Shown piece by piece: positions 50,353 to 59,358 of a DNA stretch of 64,000 bases (the first letter of the stretch is position 1; each line of letters begins with the position of its first letter). Under the pieces are notes generated by a model that was not told the DNA's origin, did not search any database, and saw only the letters and a list, made by a program, of their open reading frames with translations. This stretch comes from Pelistega suis. Lineage in GTDB: Bacteria > Pseudomonadota > Gammaproteobacteria > Burkholderiales > Burkholderiaceae_B. The position numbers and the translations under genes are program-made. The DNA lies in contig NZ_JABGBN010000006.1 in assembly GCF_013133795.1 (NCBI RefSeq), positions 1 through 64,000 on the forward strand, written 5' to 3'.

Positions 50353-51201
50353 ATGTTGTCTATTAAAGATACTGCGACCTGTGTGCCTGTCTTACGTTAT
50401 CGCCATGTGACGCCTAATGGCGGAGATTTTAATTGCGCTCCTCAATATTTTAAAGAGCAGATGAGTTATCTGTTAGGTAGAGGCTTTCATATGCTGAGTG
50501 CTAAGCAGTTTGCGGCGTTTATGCAAGGGGAGCCGACACCTCGCAAATCTCTCTTTATTACCTTTGAAGGTGGTTATTTAGATAATTATGTGTTTGCTTA
50601 TCCTATCCTATTAAAACTCGGTATTAAGGCGAGTATATTTTTGAGTACCTCATCCATTCGTGCTGGAGAGCAGCGTGCCAATACGGATGGAAGCGAAATC
50701 TTGCCGTTTTGTCCTCCGCATGATGAGTGTAAAGCAAGGATTAATCAAGGACATCCAGAAAGTGTGATGATGAATTGGAATGAAATTCGTCTGATGCGGA
50801 AAAGTGGTTTGATTGATTTTCATAGCTTTGCTCATACCCAAACTCGATGGGATCACCAGCTTAATGAAGAAGGTAAGAATCTTGCTATGCAAAAAGAATT
50901 AGAGCAGAGTAAGGCAGTACTATTAGCAGAGTTAGGTGAAGTCAGCGAGCATTTAAGTTGGCCGCATGGTTACTTTGATGATGATTATATAGCCTTGGCA
51001 CAAGAGGCTGGATTTCATTATCTATATACGACAGAAGCATTGGGATTTAATCTGCCACAGGATAATGTGGCACATATTTATCGTATTGATGCACCCAATA
51101 AATCTGCGGCTTCATTAGGGCTGCGCTTATTATTCGCACGTAAGCCTTTTTTGGGGAAAAGGTACCATGCGTTTAAACAGTATTTTGCTAAGAAAGCTTA
51201 A
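50353..51201 (+). CDS. Polysaccharide deacetylase-like (NodB fold) protein with altered catalytic motif
   Basis: A 282-residue protein with the carbohydrate esterase 4 fold. Motif 1, normally TFDDGY, is TFEGGY here (residues 70-75), so the catalytic base and metal-binding Asp are lost. Motif 2 keeps both metal histidines (H157-S-F-A-H161). WPHGYFDDDYIALAQEAGF gives motif 3. No signal peptide is obvious. It follows the GH31-like gene by 9 bases and is probably translated from the same message. A modified metal site or a binding-only role is possible. Confidence 0.72.
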   Translation: MLSIKDTATCVPVLRYRHVTPNGGDFNCAPQYFKEQMSYLLGRGFHMLSAKQFAAFMQGEPTPRKSLFITFEGGYLDNYVFAYPILLKLGIKASIFLSTSSIRAGEQRANTDGSEILPFCPPHDECKARINQGHPESVMMNWNEIRLMRKSGLIDFHSFAHTQTRWDHQLNEEGKNLAMQKELEQSKAVLLAELGEVSEHLSWPHGYFDDDYIALAQEAGFHYLYTTEALGFNLPQDNVAHIYRIDAPNKSAASLGLRLLFARKPFLGKRYHAFKQYFAKKA

Positions 51202-51241
51202 TTCAGTTGTAAAAAATACACAGAAATAGGCGTTAATAGGC

Positions 51242-51270
51242 TTGACAGTCTTTTAAAGTTAAGCCATAAT
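51242..51270 (+). promoter_or_regulatory. Sigma-70 promoter of tRNA-Lys
   Basis: TTGACA (51242-51247) is separated from CATAAT (51265-51270) by 17 bases. The tRNA begins 13 bases later. Confidence 0.8.
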
Positions 51271-51283
51271 TATATCCTTTCAC

Positions 51284-51359
51284 GGGCTGGTAGCTCAGTC
51301 GGTAGAGCAGCGGACTTTTAATCCGTTGGTCGCGAGTTCGAGTCTCGCCCAGCCCACCA
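51284..51359 (+). tRNA. tRNA-Lys (anticodon TTT)
   Basis: A 76-base cloverleaf. The acceptor arm GGGCTGG pairs with CCAGCCC, followed by an encoded ACCA end. The anticodon loop CTTTTAA gives anticodon UUU. D arm GCTC/GAGC and T arm GCGAG/CTCGC with TTCGAGT are standard. It is a single gene with its own promoter and terminator. Confidence 0.98.
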
Positions 51360-51373
51360 GCTAAACGAAAATT

Positions 51374-51399
51374 TGACGCTTTATAGCGTCATTTTTTTT
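51374..51399 (+). terminator. Terminator after tRNA-Lys
   Basis: TGACGCT (51374-51380) pairs with AGCGTCA (51385-51391) around a TTAT loop and is followed by eight T residues. Confidence 0.92.
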
Positions 51400-51455
51400 G
51401 CTTATTCAAAATGTGCTCATACTCACTTTTATGAGAAGATAATGCACAATGCTTT

Positions 51456-51490
51456 ATAAAAAAATAGAGCCTCATCCATTGAGGCTCTAT
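51456..51490 (-). terminator. Terminator after the parvulin gene
   Basis: The perfect stem 51464-51474 with 51480-51490 has a 5-base loop. On the minus strand it is followed by a T run (complement of the A run at 51457-51463). It lies 53 bases past the parvulin stop. Confidence 0.9.
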
Positions 51491-51543
51491 CAGATGGTGG
51501 TTAATCAGTTGCTATAACAGCAAATGACTGTTCATCCTGACTA

Positions 51544-52320
51544 TTATTTTTCGATAATCTCGATTTTTGCTTTGCTACGTAGAGATTCTACAAACTCAAA
51601 CATTTTCTTTTGTGTGAGGCTACGTGTTAAATCTGTTTTAACTTGATCGAGTGTTGGCGGTGTTACTGGACGCTCATCATCGATACGAACTAAATGATAA
51701 CCATATTGTGATTTAACTGGTTCAGAGATTTCGCCTTTTTTGCCTGTTTTAACGGCTTCAGCAAACTCTGGCACGTACATATCTGGATTTGACCAGCCTA
51801 AATCACCACCGTTCTTACCAGAACCTGGGTCGATAGAGTCCTTTTTAGCGGCGTCTTCAAATGTAACTTTCTTGGCTTTAATGTCCGCTAATAGGGCTTT
51901 TGCTTTGTCTTCTTCTTTGACTAAGATATGGCTGACTTTGAATTCTTTTTTGCCTGCTTGCTCTTTTACCATGTCATCATAGGCTTTTTTAATGTCATCA
52001 TCAGTGACTTTATTTTTTTCAGACCAGTCTTGTAATAGGCTAGAAATTAGGATGTCTTTACGAGCAGCTTCTAAGTTAGCCTTCACATCGTCTTTTTTAT
52101 CAAGACCTAATTTAACCGCTTCTTGAGAAAGTACATCACGGCTGATGATTTCGTCAAGGATAGACTTGCGTTGTTCTGGACTTGCATTTTCGATGCGTAA
52201 TGCTTTTAGTGTGCTATCTAATTCTGCTTGTGTAATAGCGTGCCCATTGACAGTAGCGACATTTTGAGCCATTGCTGGTAGAGTTGCGCTTAGTGCGGCG
52301 ACTAAAAATAAACGTTTCAT
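51544..52320 (-). CDS. Periplasmic parvulin-type peptidyl-prolyl isomerase
   Basis: A 258-residue protein. It starts with a signal peptide (KRLFLVAALSATLPAMAQ; probable cleavage after AMA near residue 18). An N-terminal helical chaperone region precedes the PpiC rotamase domain (FKVSHILVKEEDKAKALL, then DPGSGKNGGDLGWSNP and KSQYGYHLVRIDD). It would help outer membrane protein folding in the periplasm. It lies 18 bases after yciB in the same direction; Burkholderiales often have bolA between these genes, and it is absent here. Confidence 0.92.
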   Translation of the reverse strand: MKRLFLVAALSATLPAMAQNVATVNGHAITQAELDSTLKALRIENASPEQRKSILDEIISRDVLSQEAVKLGLDKKDDVKANLEAARKDILISSLLQDWSEKNKVTDDDIKKAYDDMVKEQAGKKEFKVSHILVKEEDKAKALLADIKAKKVTFEDAAKKDSIDPGSGKNGGDLGWSNPDMYVPEFAEAVKTGKKGEISEPVKSQYGYHLVRIDDERPVTPPTLDQVKTDLTRSLTQKKMFEFVESLRSKAKIEIIEK

Positions 52321-52338
52321 TGTCGTTATATCCTTCTA

Positions 52339-52902
52339 TTAAGATGATTTATCTTGTTGGTTATTATCAATTTGCATGTATTTGCTAAGCCATAATGATT
52401 GAGCTACAGCAAAAACAATGAGCAATAAAGTCATGCCAAAGACTTTAAATGTTCCCCATTGCTCGGTCGTAAAATGCCCCGAAAACGCAACATAGACGTT
52501 AATGATACCAACAATTATGAAAAATAGTGCCCAGCTTGTATTCATTTTATTCCAAGCTGTTTCAGGCATTTGAAGTTGGTTTCCCATCAATTGTTGGATA
52601 AGGTTCTTTTTAAAGAAAATTTTACCTCCTAGCAAGATAGCGCCAAACAGCCAATACAGGACGCTAGGCTTCCATTTGATAAAGGCTTCATCTTGTAGGT
52701 AAACGGTTGCTCCACCGAAAACAACAATAATAATGAGACTTAACCAAGTGCTGACTTCGATTTTCTTTTTTGTGGCTTTTAACCACACTATTTGTAAGAT
52801 GGAGGCGCCCATGGCCACCCATGTGGCTAAATAAATATCCCCCACTTTAAGCGCGATAAAAAAGAGAACGAGAGGGAAAAAGTCAAAAAGGAGTTTTTTC
52901 AT
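52339..52902 (-). CDS. yciB: YciB, inner membrane septation/envelope protein
   Basis: A 187-residue protein with five to six hydrophobic helices. The start FDFFPLVLFFIALKVGDIYLATW and the internal KPSVLYWLFGAILLGGKIFFKK plus AWNKMNTSWALFFIIVGIINVYVAF are family signatures (also called intracellular septation protein A). It affects envelope integrity; the biochemical function is unknown. It is upstream of the parvulin gene in one operon. Confidence 0.92.
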   Translation of the reverse strand: MKKLLFDFFPLVLFFIALKVGDIYLATWVAMGASILQIVWLKATKKKIEVSTWLSLIIIVVFGGATVYLQDEAFIKWKPSVLYWLFGAILLGGKIFFKKNLIQQLMGNQLQMPETAWNKMNTSWALFFIIVGIINVYVAFSGHFTTEQWGTFKVFGMTLLLIVFAVAQSLWLSKYMQIDNNQQDKSS

Positions 52903-52981
52903 TAAAATCTTTAAAAATAAAATATTACGTCATATAAGAGAAATTCATTTTATAAAAAATTGAAGAGAATAGGTAGTAATC

Positions 52982-53010
52982 TTGATTGCTTAAGCTTTTT
53001 TAACTATGTT
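52982..53010 (+). promoter_or_regulatory. Probable livK promoter
   Basis: TTGATT (52982-52987) and TATGTT (53005-53010) are separated by 17 bases and lie 82 bases upstream of the chosen livK ATG. Confidence 0.5.
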
Positions 53011-53092
53011 ATGGTTTAATGACAGTTTGTCAGTTTTTAATAACTGGTTTTTTATATTTGATGCAATATCGCAATTGACAGGAGATAAGACG

Positions 53093-54268
53093 ATGAAAAA
53101 ATTTGCATTACGTGCATTATGCACAATCCCTATGATGGCTTTGGCGAGTGCTGTATGGGCTCAGCAGACGGTGACTGTTGGCGTGTCAGTATCATCGACA
53201 GGTCCGGCTGCCTCATTAGGTATTCCCGAAAAAAATACGGCTGAAATTGCACCAACGACATTAGAGGGTGGTGTAGAGGTGAAATATGTTGTGTTAGATG
53301 ATGCAACAGATACCGCGAATGCCGTACGTAATATGCGTAAACTTATCTCCGAAAATAAGATTGATGTGATGGTGGGCAGCACGGTGACGGCAGCCTCACT
53401 CGGTTTAGTGGATGTAGCAGCAGAAACAAAGGTACCATTAATTAGCTTAAATGGTAATGCTGTGGTGGTATTTCCACAAGAAGGTGCCAAGAAGTGGGCA
53501 TTTAAAACCGCACAAAATGACAGTCTGATGGCTCAAGCGTTAAAAACATCAATGCAAAAAGCAGGGGTTAAAACGTTAGGTGTGATTGGCTTTGCTGATG
53601 CTTATGGTCAGGGTTGGCTAAAAGAAATGACAGCAGCCTTAGAAGGCACCGATATTAAAATTGTCGCTAGTGAGAGTTATGCACGTACGGATACGAGCGT
53701 GACAGGTCAGGTGATGAAGTTAGTCGCAGCTAAACCAGATGCCGTCCTTGTTGCTACTGCAGGTACGCCAGGTGCTTTACCACAACGCGAATTAAAACAA
53801 CGTGGTTTCAAAGGTCAAATCTACCATACACATGGTTCAGCTAATAACGATTTCCTACGTGTATGTGGTAAGGCGTGTGAAGAGGTTATCCTTCCTGTTG
53901 GTCCTGTCGTGGTAGCGGCACAGTTGGAAGACGGTCATCCACTAAAAACAACAGGTCTTGCCTATACTAAACTCTACGAAGAAAAGTATGGTGCGAATAC
54001 GGTTAATGCCTTTGGTGGTCATATGTGGGATGCTAGCGTATTGATTAACGCAACTATTCCTAAAGTATTAGCGACAGGTGCTAAGCCAGGTACAGAGGAG
54101 TTCCGTGTGGCATTCCGTGATGCGCTAGAAAACGCCAAAGATGTGGTGGGCGTACATGGTGTATTTAATATGGCCGCAGACAATCACGCAGGTCTTGACG
54201 ATAGAGCGCGTGTGATGGTTAAGGTTCAAGACGGGAAATGGGTATACCAGCCAGAACTTTTAAAATAG
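53093..54268 (+). CDS. livK: Branched-chain amino acid-type ABC transporter substrate-binding protein
   Basis: A 391-residue periplasmic binding protein of the LivK/type I fold. It has a signal peptide (KKFALRALCTIPMMALASAV, cleavage likely after VWA near residue 23) and then VTVGVSVSSTGPAASLGIPEKN, VMVGSTVTAASLG and LGVIGFADAYGQGWLKEM. I chose the ATG at 53093 because AGGAGA precedes it and the signal peptide starts there; the frame extends to 53006 without support. The ligand could be leucine-type amino acids or aromatic or amide compounds. Confidence 0.88.
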   Translation: MKKFALRALCTIPMMALASAVWAQQTVTVGVSVSSTGPAASLGIPEKNTAEIAPTTLEGGVEVKYVVLDDATDTANAVRNMRKLISENKIDVMVGSTVTAASLGLVDVAAETKVPLISLNGNAVVVFPQEGAKKWAFKTAQNDSLMAQALKTSMQKAGVKTLGVIGFADAYGQGWLKEMTAALEGTDIKIVASESYARTDTSVTGQVMKLVAAKPDAVLVATAGTPGALPQRELKQRGFKGQIYHTHGSANNDFLRVCGKACEEVILPVGPVVVAAQLEDGHPLKTTGLAYTKLYEEKYGANTVNAFGGHMWDASVLINATIPKVLATGAKPGTEEFRVAFRDALENAKDVVGVHGVFNMAADNHAGLDDRARVMVKVQDGKWVYQPELLK

Positions 54269-54282
54269 ACTAGGCGTCTATA

Positions 54283-54350
54283 CGATAAAATAGCGAGTCG
54301 TTTTATCGAAAAAATTAGGCGTGCGGGTTTGATATATCCGCACGTCTTAT
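54283..54350 (+). terminator. Two hairpins between livK and livH (probable attenuator)
   Basis: The first stem is CGATAAAA (54283-54290) with 54301-54308. The second is CGTGCGG (54320-54326) with 54338-54344, followed by a T-rich but mixed tract. Partial termination here would keep receptor expression above that of the membrane subunits. Confidence 0.5.
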
Positions 54351-54383
54351 CTGTTTTTATAGTTCACACGAGAAGTTGATGTT

Positions 54384-55424
54384 ATGGATTGGTCAATAGC
54401 CAAAATCTTAATACAAGATGGGATAGTAACGGGGGTTATTTATGCCTTAATGGCCGTAGCACTCGTATTGGTTTTTGCAGTAACGCGTATTATTTTTATT
54501 GCACAGGGGGAGTTTGTTTCCTTTGGTGCTTTGTCTTTTGCGATGATGGCAAGCGGTCAAATACCCCAAACCATTTATTTGTTGCCTATTGTTGGTGGTA
54601 TTGTTTTCTTAAAAGAGCTTTATGCCAAATTGAAAGGTAGACATGGTTTACCGATTTGGCAAAGCGTTCTTTATTTTGTGTTATTGCCATTAGGTGTCAT
54701 GTATATGGTTCCAATGATGTTGGCGCAAGAACCTAATCTATGGGTTAAAGCCTTATTGACCATCATTATTGTTGTGCCACTAGGACCTATGGTTTACCGT
54801 TTGGTCTATGAGCCTGTGGCAGAGGCAAGTGTACTGACATTATTGATAGTTTCCATTGCATTGCATTTTGCTTTCTTAGGGACTGGCTTAGTCTTGTTTG
54901 GTGCTGAAGGGTGGTTAGTATCAGAGCCTTTCTTTGAGGGTGAAATTGAACTTTTAGGCTTAACTTGGCGTTATCAAAGCTTATTTGTGATTGTAATGAC
55001 CCTGCTAACCATTGTTGGTTTGTGGGCGCTATTTGGCTTTACGTTGGTTGGTAAAGCCTTGCGTGCCACAGCGGTGAATCGTCGTGGTGCTCGTTTAGTA
55101 GGGATTAGTACCTCCTTGTCTGGGCATTTAACCTTTTGGTTAACGGCTTTTGTGGGGGTATTAGCAGGTATTATGCTGGTGTCCTTTATTCAGATTACCT
55201 ATGAAACAGGCTTTATGATCGGTCTAAAAGGTTTTGTGGGGGCGATTATTGGTGGTTTAGTCAGTTACCCTATTGCAGCGATTGGCGCAGTAGGTGTAGG
55301 TATTATTGAGGCGTTTAGTACATTCTGGGCATCAGATTATAAAGAGGTGATTGTGTTTACGCTGATTATTCCTGTTTTATTGGTACGTTCTTTGACGATT
55401 ACCCATCATGATGAAGAGGAGTAA
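54384..55424 (+). CDS. livH: LivH-type ABC transporter permease
   Basis: A 346-residue membrane protein. It has the LivH start (ILIQDGIVTGVIYALMAVAL, then VTRIIFIAQGEFVSFGALS), the cytoplasmic coupling segment GKALRATAVNRRGARLVGI, and FVGAIIGGLVSYPIAAIGAVGVG near the end. A hydrophilic insertion near residues 70-100 (KELYAKLKGRHGLP) is longer than in E. coli LivH. It forms one half of the channel with LivM; livM-livG starts 3 bases downstream. Confidence 0.9.
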   Translation: MDWSIAKILIQDGIVTGVIYALMAVALVLVFAVTRIIFIAQGEFVSFGALSFAMMASGQIPQTIYLLPIVGGIVFLKELYAKLKGRHGLPIWQSVLYFVLLPLGVMYMVPMMLAQEPNLWVKALLTIIIVVPLGPMVYRLVYEPVAEASVLTLLIVSIALHFAFLGTGLVLFGAEGWLVSEPFFEGEIELLGLTWRYQSLFVIVMTLLTIVGLWALFGFTLVGKALRATAVNRRGARLVGISTSLSGHLTFWLTAFVGVLAGIMLVSFIQITYETGFMIGLKGFVGAIIGGLVSYPIAAIGAVGVGIIEAFSTFWASDYKEVIVFTLIIPVLLVRSLTITHHDEEE

Positions 55425-55427
55425 ATC

Positions 55428-57251
55428 ATGCAAAGAATCTTTTTAGCTGTCTTTATAGCGATTTTAGTAGCGATTCCGCTCATTCCTGGGACACCAGAGT
55501 TCTGGGTGAATCAGATGAATACGATTGGGATTGCTTCTTTAGTGGTGCTCGGTCTTGTAATTTTGACCGGTGTTGCAGGGATGACTTCTTTTGGTCAAGC
55601 GGCATTTGTGGGTATGGGAGCATATGCGACTGCTTATTTAAGTACTTCTTTGGGATATTCCCCTTGGATTGGCTTATTAGCGGGTTTGGCGATTGCTTTT
55701 GTGATTGCTTATATTTTGGGTCAAATTACTTTACGACTTTCTGGGCATTTCTTACCATTAGGGACAATTGCTTTATGTTTAATCTTCTATTATCTCTTTG
55801 GTAATATGGATTTCCTTGGTCGACATGATGGTTTACCGGGTATTGTGCCAATTGAAATTTTTGGATTCTCACTCCTTAAAGCACGTGCTATTTATTTTTT
55901 AATCTGGGGCGTGGTGCTGCTCAGTATTTTCCTCAGTTTGAATTTATTAAATTCTCGTACAGGTCGTGCTATTCGTGCCTTAAAAAATGGGGCAGCGATG
56001 GCAGAGTCTTTTGGTGTAAATACACACCACTATAAAATGATTGCCTTTGTTTATGCCGCTTTATTAGCTAGCGTCGCTGGTTGGTTATATGCCCATGAGC
56101 AACGAGCAGTGAGTCCAAGTACATTTGGTCTGAACTATGGCATTGAGTATCTCTTTATGGCGGTTATTGGTGGTTCAGTCAGTATTTGGGGAGCTATTTT
56201 AGGTGCTGGTTTGGTTGTGTTTTTGCGTGATCAAATTCAAGCGTATACCCCTTATTTGATTGATGCGAAAGTTAATGTGGAGATGGTGGTATTTGGTATC
56301 TTAATGGTATTGATTCTTCACCATGCCAAAGATGGTTTATGGCCAATTTTGATGCGAGGGGTTAATAAAATCTTTGGTGAAAAGCAGACCCAAAACACAG
56401 ATTTAGGGCTGGACGAAAAAGCAGCCGAGCTACCAAAACGAGAGCGTCCTCAAAAAGGGGATACTGTACTTAGAGTCAATAAGATTCGTAAAGAATTCGG
56501 TGGTTTGGTGGCTGTTAATGATATTAGTTTTGAGGTAAAAGCGGGTCAAATTATGGGACTTATTGGTCCAAATGGAGCTGGTAAAAGTACCTCATTTAAT
56601 TTGATTACTGGTGTTTTGCCTCTCACTTCGGGTACCGTGGAGTTTATGGGACAAAAAATTTCTGGTCTTTCTGCCCGTGAGATTTCTCGTCTAGGGATTG
56701 GACGTACATTCCAGCATGTACAGTTATTACCAAATATGACCGTACTAGAAAACGTGGCGCTAGGGGCACATTTGCGAGCTAACTCTGGTGTCGTGAGCAG
56801 CTTATTACATTTAGAGCGAGAAAGTGAAGCTCGTTTACTTAAAGAGGCAAAAATTCAATGTGAACGTGTAGGATTAGGTGATTATCTCTATGAAAAGGCA
56901 GGTAATCTTGCATTAGGTAAACAACGCATTGTGGAGATCGCACGTGCTTTAGCTTTGGATCCTACTTTACTGTTATTAGATGAGGCGGCAGCAGGTCTAC
57001 GTTATAAAGAAAAACAAGACTTAGCAGCGGTATTAAGTGCGCTACGTGATGAGGGGATGAGTATTCTCTTAGTAGAGCATGATATGGATTTTGTAATGAA
57101 ATTAACTAATCATTTAGTTGTAATGGATTTTGGTACTTATTTAGCCGAAGGGTCACCTGCGGAGATTCAGCAAAACCCTGCTGTTATTGAGGCATATCTT
57201 GGTGGTATGGATGATGTTCTTGATATGGCATCTACGGAGGTTAAAGTATGA
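55428..57251 (+). CDS. livM/livG: LivM-LivG fusion: ABC permease joined to ATPase
   Basis: A 607-residue single frame. Residues 1 to about 310 are a LivM permease ([57 protein letters not shown]). After a hydrophilic linker (about 315-345) follows a LivG ATPase with Walker [10 protein letters not shown] (380-388), signature-like [15 protein letters not shown] and Walker [12 protein letters not shown]. The signature is ALGKQR rather than LSYGQQR. Fused subunits occur in some beta-proteobacterial HAAT systems. It overlaps livF by 4 bases. Confidence 0.92.
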   Translation: MQRIFLAVFIAILVAIPLIPGTPEFWVNQMNTIGIASLVVLGLVILTGVAGMTSFGQAAFVGMGAYATAYLSTSLGYSPWIGLLAGLAIAFVIAYILGQITLRLSGHFLPLGTIALCLIFYYLFGNMDFLGRHDGLPGIVPIEIFGFSLLKARAIYFLIWGVVLLSIFLSLNLLNSRTGRAIRALKNGAAMAESFGVNTHHYKMIAFVYAALLASVAGWLYAHEQRAVSPSTFGLNYGIEYLFMAVIGGSVSIWGAILGAGLVVFLRDQIQAYTPYLIDAKVNVEMVVFGILMVLILHHAKDGLWPILMRGVNKIFGEKQTQNTDLGLDEKAAELPKRERPQKGDTVLRVNKIRKEFGGLVAVNDISFEVKAGQIMGLIGPNGAGKSTSFNLITGVLPLTSGTVEFMGQKISGLSAREISRLGIGRTFQHVQLLPNMTVLENVALGAHLRANSGVVSSLLHLERESEARLLKEAKIQCERVGLGDYLYEKAGNLALGKQRIVEIARALALDPTLLLLDEAAAGLRYKEKQDLAAVLSALRDEGMSILLVEHDMDFVMKLTNHLVVMDFGTYLAEGSPAEIQQNPAVIEAYLGGMDDVLDMASTEVKV

Positions 57252-57988
57252 GTACCTTATTGCTGGAAACAAAAGCATTATCAGCGCAGTACGGCAAAAT
57301 TAATGCCTTGAATAATGTTAATCTGAAGTTAGCACAAGGTCAGGTCATTACCGTCATTGGTGCCAACGGTGCTGGTAAATCGACCTTGCTTAATAGTATT
57401 ATGGGCTCTTTGGCCACTAGTGGTACAGCACAAGGTGATGTGTTGTATCAAGGTGAGTCTATTATGTCTGATAGAGTAGAAACGCGTATGTCAAATGGAA
57501 TCAGTTTGGTACCAGAGCGACGCGAACTCTTTTCTAGTATGACGGTTCAGAATAATTTATTGCTGGGTGGTTTTCGTCGTTATTTAAAACGAGATAGTTC
57601 ACGGGAAGATACTTTAGATGAGGTATATACACTTTTTCCTCGTTTAAAAGAGCGCTATAAGCAATTGGCAGGGACTTTATCGGGTGGTGAACGCCAGATG
57701 TTAGCTGTTGGTCGTGCGTTGATGGCAAAGCCCAAAGTTTTAATGCTTGATGAACCTAGCCTAGGATTAGCACCATTAATTGTGAGAGAGATTTTTCTCA
57801 TTATTATGCGTTTGCGAGAAACAGGCGTGTCTATCTTATTGGTAGAGCAAAATGCACGCTCAGCTTTGCAAGTAGCGGATTATGGTTATGTGTTGGAAAT
57901 GGGTGAGGTCACGCTAGAGGGTAATGCGAAGGACTTGATACATAATCCGGCCGTGATTGAAAGCTATTTGGGATTTGGCAAGTCGTAA
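57248..57988 (+). CDS. livF: LivF-type ABC transporter ATPase
   Basis: A 246-residue ATPase. It has Walker A GANGAGKSTLL (about 38-48), the signature LSGGERQMLAVGRALM and Walker B VLMLDEPSLGLAPLI, then ILLVEQNARSALQVADYG. It is the second ATPase of the branched-chain amino acid-type importer. It is the last gene of livK-livH-livMG-livF; the repeat array starts within a few bases of its stop. Confidence 0.94.
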   Translation: MSTLLLETKALSAQYGKINALNNVNLKLAQGQVITVIGANGAGKSTLLNSIMGSLATSGTAQGDVLYQGESIMSDRVETRMSNGISLVPERRELFSSMTVQNNLLLGGFRRYLKRDSSREDTLDEVYTLFPRLKERYKQLAGTLSGGERQMLAVGRALMAKPKVLMLDEPSLGLAPLIVREIFLIIMRLRETGVSILLVEQNARSALQVADYGYVLEMGEVTLEGNAKDLIHNPAVIESYLGFGKS

Positions 57989-58320
57989 GGTCGTCCTCAT
58001 GAAAAGAATTTGATGTGCCGCTAGCACTATCGTGGTATACGCCAATCCACCGGCAGGTTTTTGTCAGTCGCTCGAACAGTGCCTCGCTGTGCTCGTCAAA
58101 CTCGCTTTGTGATCAAAAACCTCTCCGGCAGACTGGCTTGGATGGTAGTGCTAGTTAATGGCAGTCCTCACGGAGAGAACTTGATGTACCGAGCGAGTTT
58201 GCAAACGGCGAGCGATAGCGACGCACTTTGCTGTCCGAGCGAATACACAATGTTCTGCAGTGAGGATGATATAGAGTGAACTTGTTTATATCAGGCAGTA
58301 CCTATTGCTACAAAAGGTTC
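57989..58320. repeat. Divergent ~300-bp repeat family member (copy B)
   Basis: It shares words with the A copies (CAGTCGCTCGAACAG, GCCTCGCT, ACTCGCTTTGTG, CACGGAGAGA, AATACACAATGTTCTGCAG, AGTGAGGA) and is in phase with them at 300 bases. It differs elsewhere, but the pairing pattern is kept: CTAGCACTA/TAGTGCTAG (58021-58029 and 58146-58154) encloses AGGTTTTT/AAAAACCT (58055-58062 and 58115-58122). Different sequence with the same folding plan suggests selection on structure. Left and right limits are approximate. Confidence 0.75.
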
Positions 58321-58620
58321 GCTACACGTTTTCGCGCAGTCGCTCGAACAGAGTCTCGCTACCGCTCGCCTAACTCGCTTTGTGCATCGAAACGTCTCCG
58401 CAAACCTTGGTGCTTAAGTAAACATTGTACTGCTAATGAGCATTAGCCCACACGGAGAGACATTCACTCGCCGCGACATTGGAAACGGCGAAGCACTTTC
58501 CGGAGCAAGAGTGAACTGTCTGCAGTGTGGGTGGATATGAATACACAATGTTCTGCAGTGAGGACGATATATAGCGTGAACAGTTTATATCATGCAGTAA
58601 CCTATTGCTACAAAAGGTTC
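58321..58620. repeat. Intergenic ~300-bp repeat family, copy A3
   Basis: Closely matches A1/A2, with the ACGTTTTCG/CGAAACGT stem, the CTAATGAGCATTAG palindrome and the CCCACAC/GTGTGGG nested stem. It differs in CGCTCGCC for CGCTCGGC, in GTGCTTAAG for GTGCTTGAG, and in its end, GTGAACAGTTTATATCATGCAG. The period to copy A4 is exactly 300 bases. Confidence 0.87.
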
Positions 58621-58717
58621 GCTACACGTTTTCGCGCAGTCGCTCGAACAGAGCCTCGCTACCGCTCGCCTAACTTGCTTTATGCATCGAGACGTCTCCG
58701 CAAACCTTGGTGCTAGT
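58621..58717. repeat. Truncated repeat copy A4
   Basis: Only the first third of the unit is present: the ACGTTTTCG to CGAGACGT stem and the CTCCGCAAACCTTGGTGCT words. It stops just before the nth stop codon (58723). One arm base is changed (CGAGACGT), which becomes a G-U pair in RNA. Confidence 0.83.
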
Positions 58718-58722
58718 AGTAA

Positions 58723-59358
58723 TTAGGCTTTTGTTTTATCCTTAAACTCACACAAATCACTAATCGAGCAATGAGGGCATTTGGGCTTGCGAGCAATACA
58801 GATGTAGCGTCCATGTAAAATTAACCAATGGTGTGCATTGAGTAAGTATTCTTTTGGAATAAATTTTAAAAGCTTTTGCTCAACTTCTAGTACGTTTTTG
58901 CCCGGGGCGATACCTGTGCGATTAGATACGCGAAAGATATGAGTATCTACGGCCATCGTGAGCTGTCCAAAAGCGGTATTGAGGACAACATTCGCTGTTT
59001 TACGACCAACACCCGGTAAGGCCTCAAGCTCCTCTCGTGTCTGAGGCACTTGGCTATGGTATTGCTTAACGAGGATTTCACAGGTTTTAAGCGCATTTTG
59101 TGCTTTTGTTTTATACAAGCCAATGGTACGAATCGCTTCTGTAAAGGCCTCTAACCCCATATTTAGAATATCTTGTGGGGTTTTACATTTCGCAAAAATA
59201 GGGCGAGTGGCTATATTGACGGATTTGTCAGTCGCTTGAGCAGATAATAAGACCGCAATTAATAATTGAAAAGGATTTTCATATTCCAGCTCTGTTTTGG
59301 GGTGAGGATTGGCCGCTTCAAAACGAGCAAAAATTTCAGTACGTTTTTGTTTATTCAT
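58723..59358 (-). CDS. nth: Endonuclease III
   Basis: A 211-residue DNA glycosylase/AP lyase. The helix-hairpin-helix [15 protein letters not shown] contains the catalytic Lys, and [14 protein letters not shown] the catalytic Asp. The C-terminal cysteine cluster ([17 protein letters not shown]) binds [4Fe-4S]. It removes oxidised pyrimidines in base excision repair. It overlaps the rsxB-like gene by 4 bases and is the last gene of the fdxA-fpr-phaZ-rsxB-nth run. Confidence 0.96.
   Translation of the reverse strand: MNKQKRTEIFARFEAANPHPKTELEYENPFQLLIAVLLSAQATDKSVNIATRPIFAKCKTPQDILNMGLEAFTEAIRTIGLYKTKAQNALKTCEILVKQYHSQVPQTREELEALPGVGRKTANVVLNTAFGQLTMAVDTHIFRVSNRTGIAPGKNVLEVEQKLLKFIPKEYLLNAHHWLILHGRYICIARKPKCPHCSISDLCEFKDKTKA

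Noticed and set aside
53006-53092. Longer N-terminus for LivK
   Set aside because: The signal peptide and ribosome site fit the ATG at 53093, and the promoter -10 box lies in the extension.
58061-58279. 72-residue open frame inside repeat copy B
   Set aside because: It runs through the stems, has Cys/Arg-rich composition typical of structured non-coding DNA, and is not kept in copies A1-A4.
43236-58717. CRISPR array
   Set aside because: Units are about 300 bases in tandem with no short repeat-spacer pattern and no cas genes.
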